A stretch of 64,000 bases of DNA from Primorskyibacter aestuariivivens (GTDB taxonomy: Bacteria; Pseudomonadota; Alphaproteobacteria; Rhodobacterales; Rhodobacteraceae), in NCBI RefSeq assembly GCF_028023675.1, contig NZ_JAQIOZ010000005.1:250282-314281 (forward strand), written 5' to 3'. Under the pieces are notes generated by a model that had not been told where the DNA came from, made no database searches, and saw only the letters and a list, made by a program, of their open reading frames with translations. A program made the translations under genes and the position numbers. Shown piece after piece: positions 63,497 to 64,000 of the stretch (position 1 is the first letter of the stretch; each line of letters opens with the position of its first letter).

Positions 63497-64000
63497 CTAC
63501 CGGCAGTATGGACCGCCGCGATGGCGCGCCGTGTCGTAATGGAAGTGATCTTCGTGATACCCGTCTGATCCCGGCCCCAGCGTGGTGCCGAATGTTCCGC
63601 AGGCTGCCTTATGAGCCTTGCGCAGCACCCGGCCCTTCTTGCCCCGGCCCCAGTCGCGCAGCACGTTCAGCGTGTCACCGTTCTGCAACCGGATTTCCGA
63701 GATATCGATGGCCTTGCCCTTGCCATGCTCGGAAATCTTCGCCCCCGCCCGGTGATTGCGGGTCCGGCACACGTAATGCGCCGCCACCTTGAGGCTGGAG
63801 ACGCCGCCGCCCATCCGACCGACCGCGCGTTTCAAATCCCGATCCACCCAGCGGTTCAACGCCTTGGCGGTATCACAGGTCATGATCGCCTGCTGCGACA
63901 GGGTCACGCCGGACACCGCACGCACCTTGACCGCGTTGGGTGCGCCGCAGCCAGGAATGCGCCCGGGCACATCGCCGACGCGCTCGCCCTGAATATCGCT
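63497..64000 (-). CDS. Extensin-like C-terminal domain protein (cut by window edge)
   Basis: The open frame runs past the right edge, so the N-terminus is missing. The visible 168 residues contain the extensin-like C-terminal domain: ALNRWVDRDLKRAVGRMGG, HYVCRTRNHRAGAKISEHGK, KAIDISEIRLQNGDTLNVL, ACGTFGTTLGPGSDGYHEDH and FHYDTARH. The His/Asp pattern (SEHGKGKAIDI; EDHFHYD) resembles that of M15 peptidases, and the domain may act on peptidoglycan. Four Cys suggest a periplasmic, disulphide-bonded protein. A start at the GTG 63970 is unlikely because the frame continues upstream. Confidence 0.82.
   Translation of the reverse strand, partial: SDIQGERVGDVPGRIPGCGAPNAVKVRAVSGVTLSQQAIMTCDTAKALNRWVDRDLKRAVGRMGGGVSSLKVAAHYVCRTRNHRAGAKISEHGKGKAIDISEIRLQNGDTLNVLRDWGRGKKGRVLRKAHKAACGTFGTTLGPGSDGYHEDHFHYDTARHRGGPYCR

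Overview
The window is a GC-rich, densely coding chromosomal segment of an alphaproteobacterium, most likely a Rhodobacteraceae/Roseobacter-group organism. Supporting markers are GcrA, a CIRCE-controlled groESL pair, a Zur/ZnuABC locus, a DUF1127 protein, a Hint_2-domain protein, Lgt next to UbiK, an NDUFAF7-type methyltransferase, and many ATGA start/stop overlaps. No tRNA, rRNA, CRISPR array, integrase or insertion sequence was recognised.

Layout. 0-7.8 kb: trxB (partial) divergent from an Lrp-type regulator, a DsbA-fold isomerase-like gene, a coupled pair of unknown genes (one cysteine-rich), a class I glutamine-amidotransferase-like hydrolase, a Hint-domain protein lacking the usual Cys, a 45-aa protein, and a pgeF / NDUFAF7-methyltransferase / lgt operon divergent from ubiK. 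8-12 kb: an orphan contractile-tail sheath gene, a GNAT acetyltransferase, a DMT transporter and an ABC-2 permease. 12-25 kb: gcrA behind a terminator-like leader, AsmA, DUF1127, a winged-helix/TolB-like/TPR regulator, rimO, two AT-richer genes, tdk, a FabH-like synthase, a hydroxyacid dehydrogenase with csaA and proC, and a YbjN protein. 25-28.9 kb: a broken SUKH-like gene, groESL with promoter and CIRCE, and an alpha/beta hydrolase.

28.9-40.9 kb holds the most unusual locus. Seven tightly packed minus-strand genes, read from 40917 down, encode a ferric-reductase-like flavocytochrome, a 1186-residue four-haem c-type cytochrome with a DUF4384-like tail, an OmpA-domain protein, a metacaspase with EF-hand and DUF4384-like parts, two sister caspase-fold proteins with different C-terminal modules (LprI-like; SH3 plus YARHG), and an M15-type peptidase. 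Every product is predicted to be exported or membrane-bound. This looks like an envelope system joining redox proteins, wall-binding modules and caspase-like proteases; its function is unknown.

41-47 kb: zur-znuC-znuB divergent from znuA with Zur-box candidates between, an inositol-monophosphatase family enzyme, a small secreted protein, a lipase-like hydrolase and a membrane-anchored unknown. 47.9-54.6 kb: the rod-shape operon mreB-mreC-mreD-mrdA-rodA with a GhrA-type reductase coupled to its end. 54.7-64 kb: an AI-2E family membrane protein, an SseB/uracil-DNA-glycosylase pair, nhaA, a second regulator like the one at 15 kb, a KpsT/KpsE-like capsule export pair without a neighbouring KpsM, and an extensin-like gene cut by the window end.
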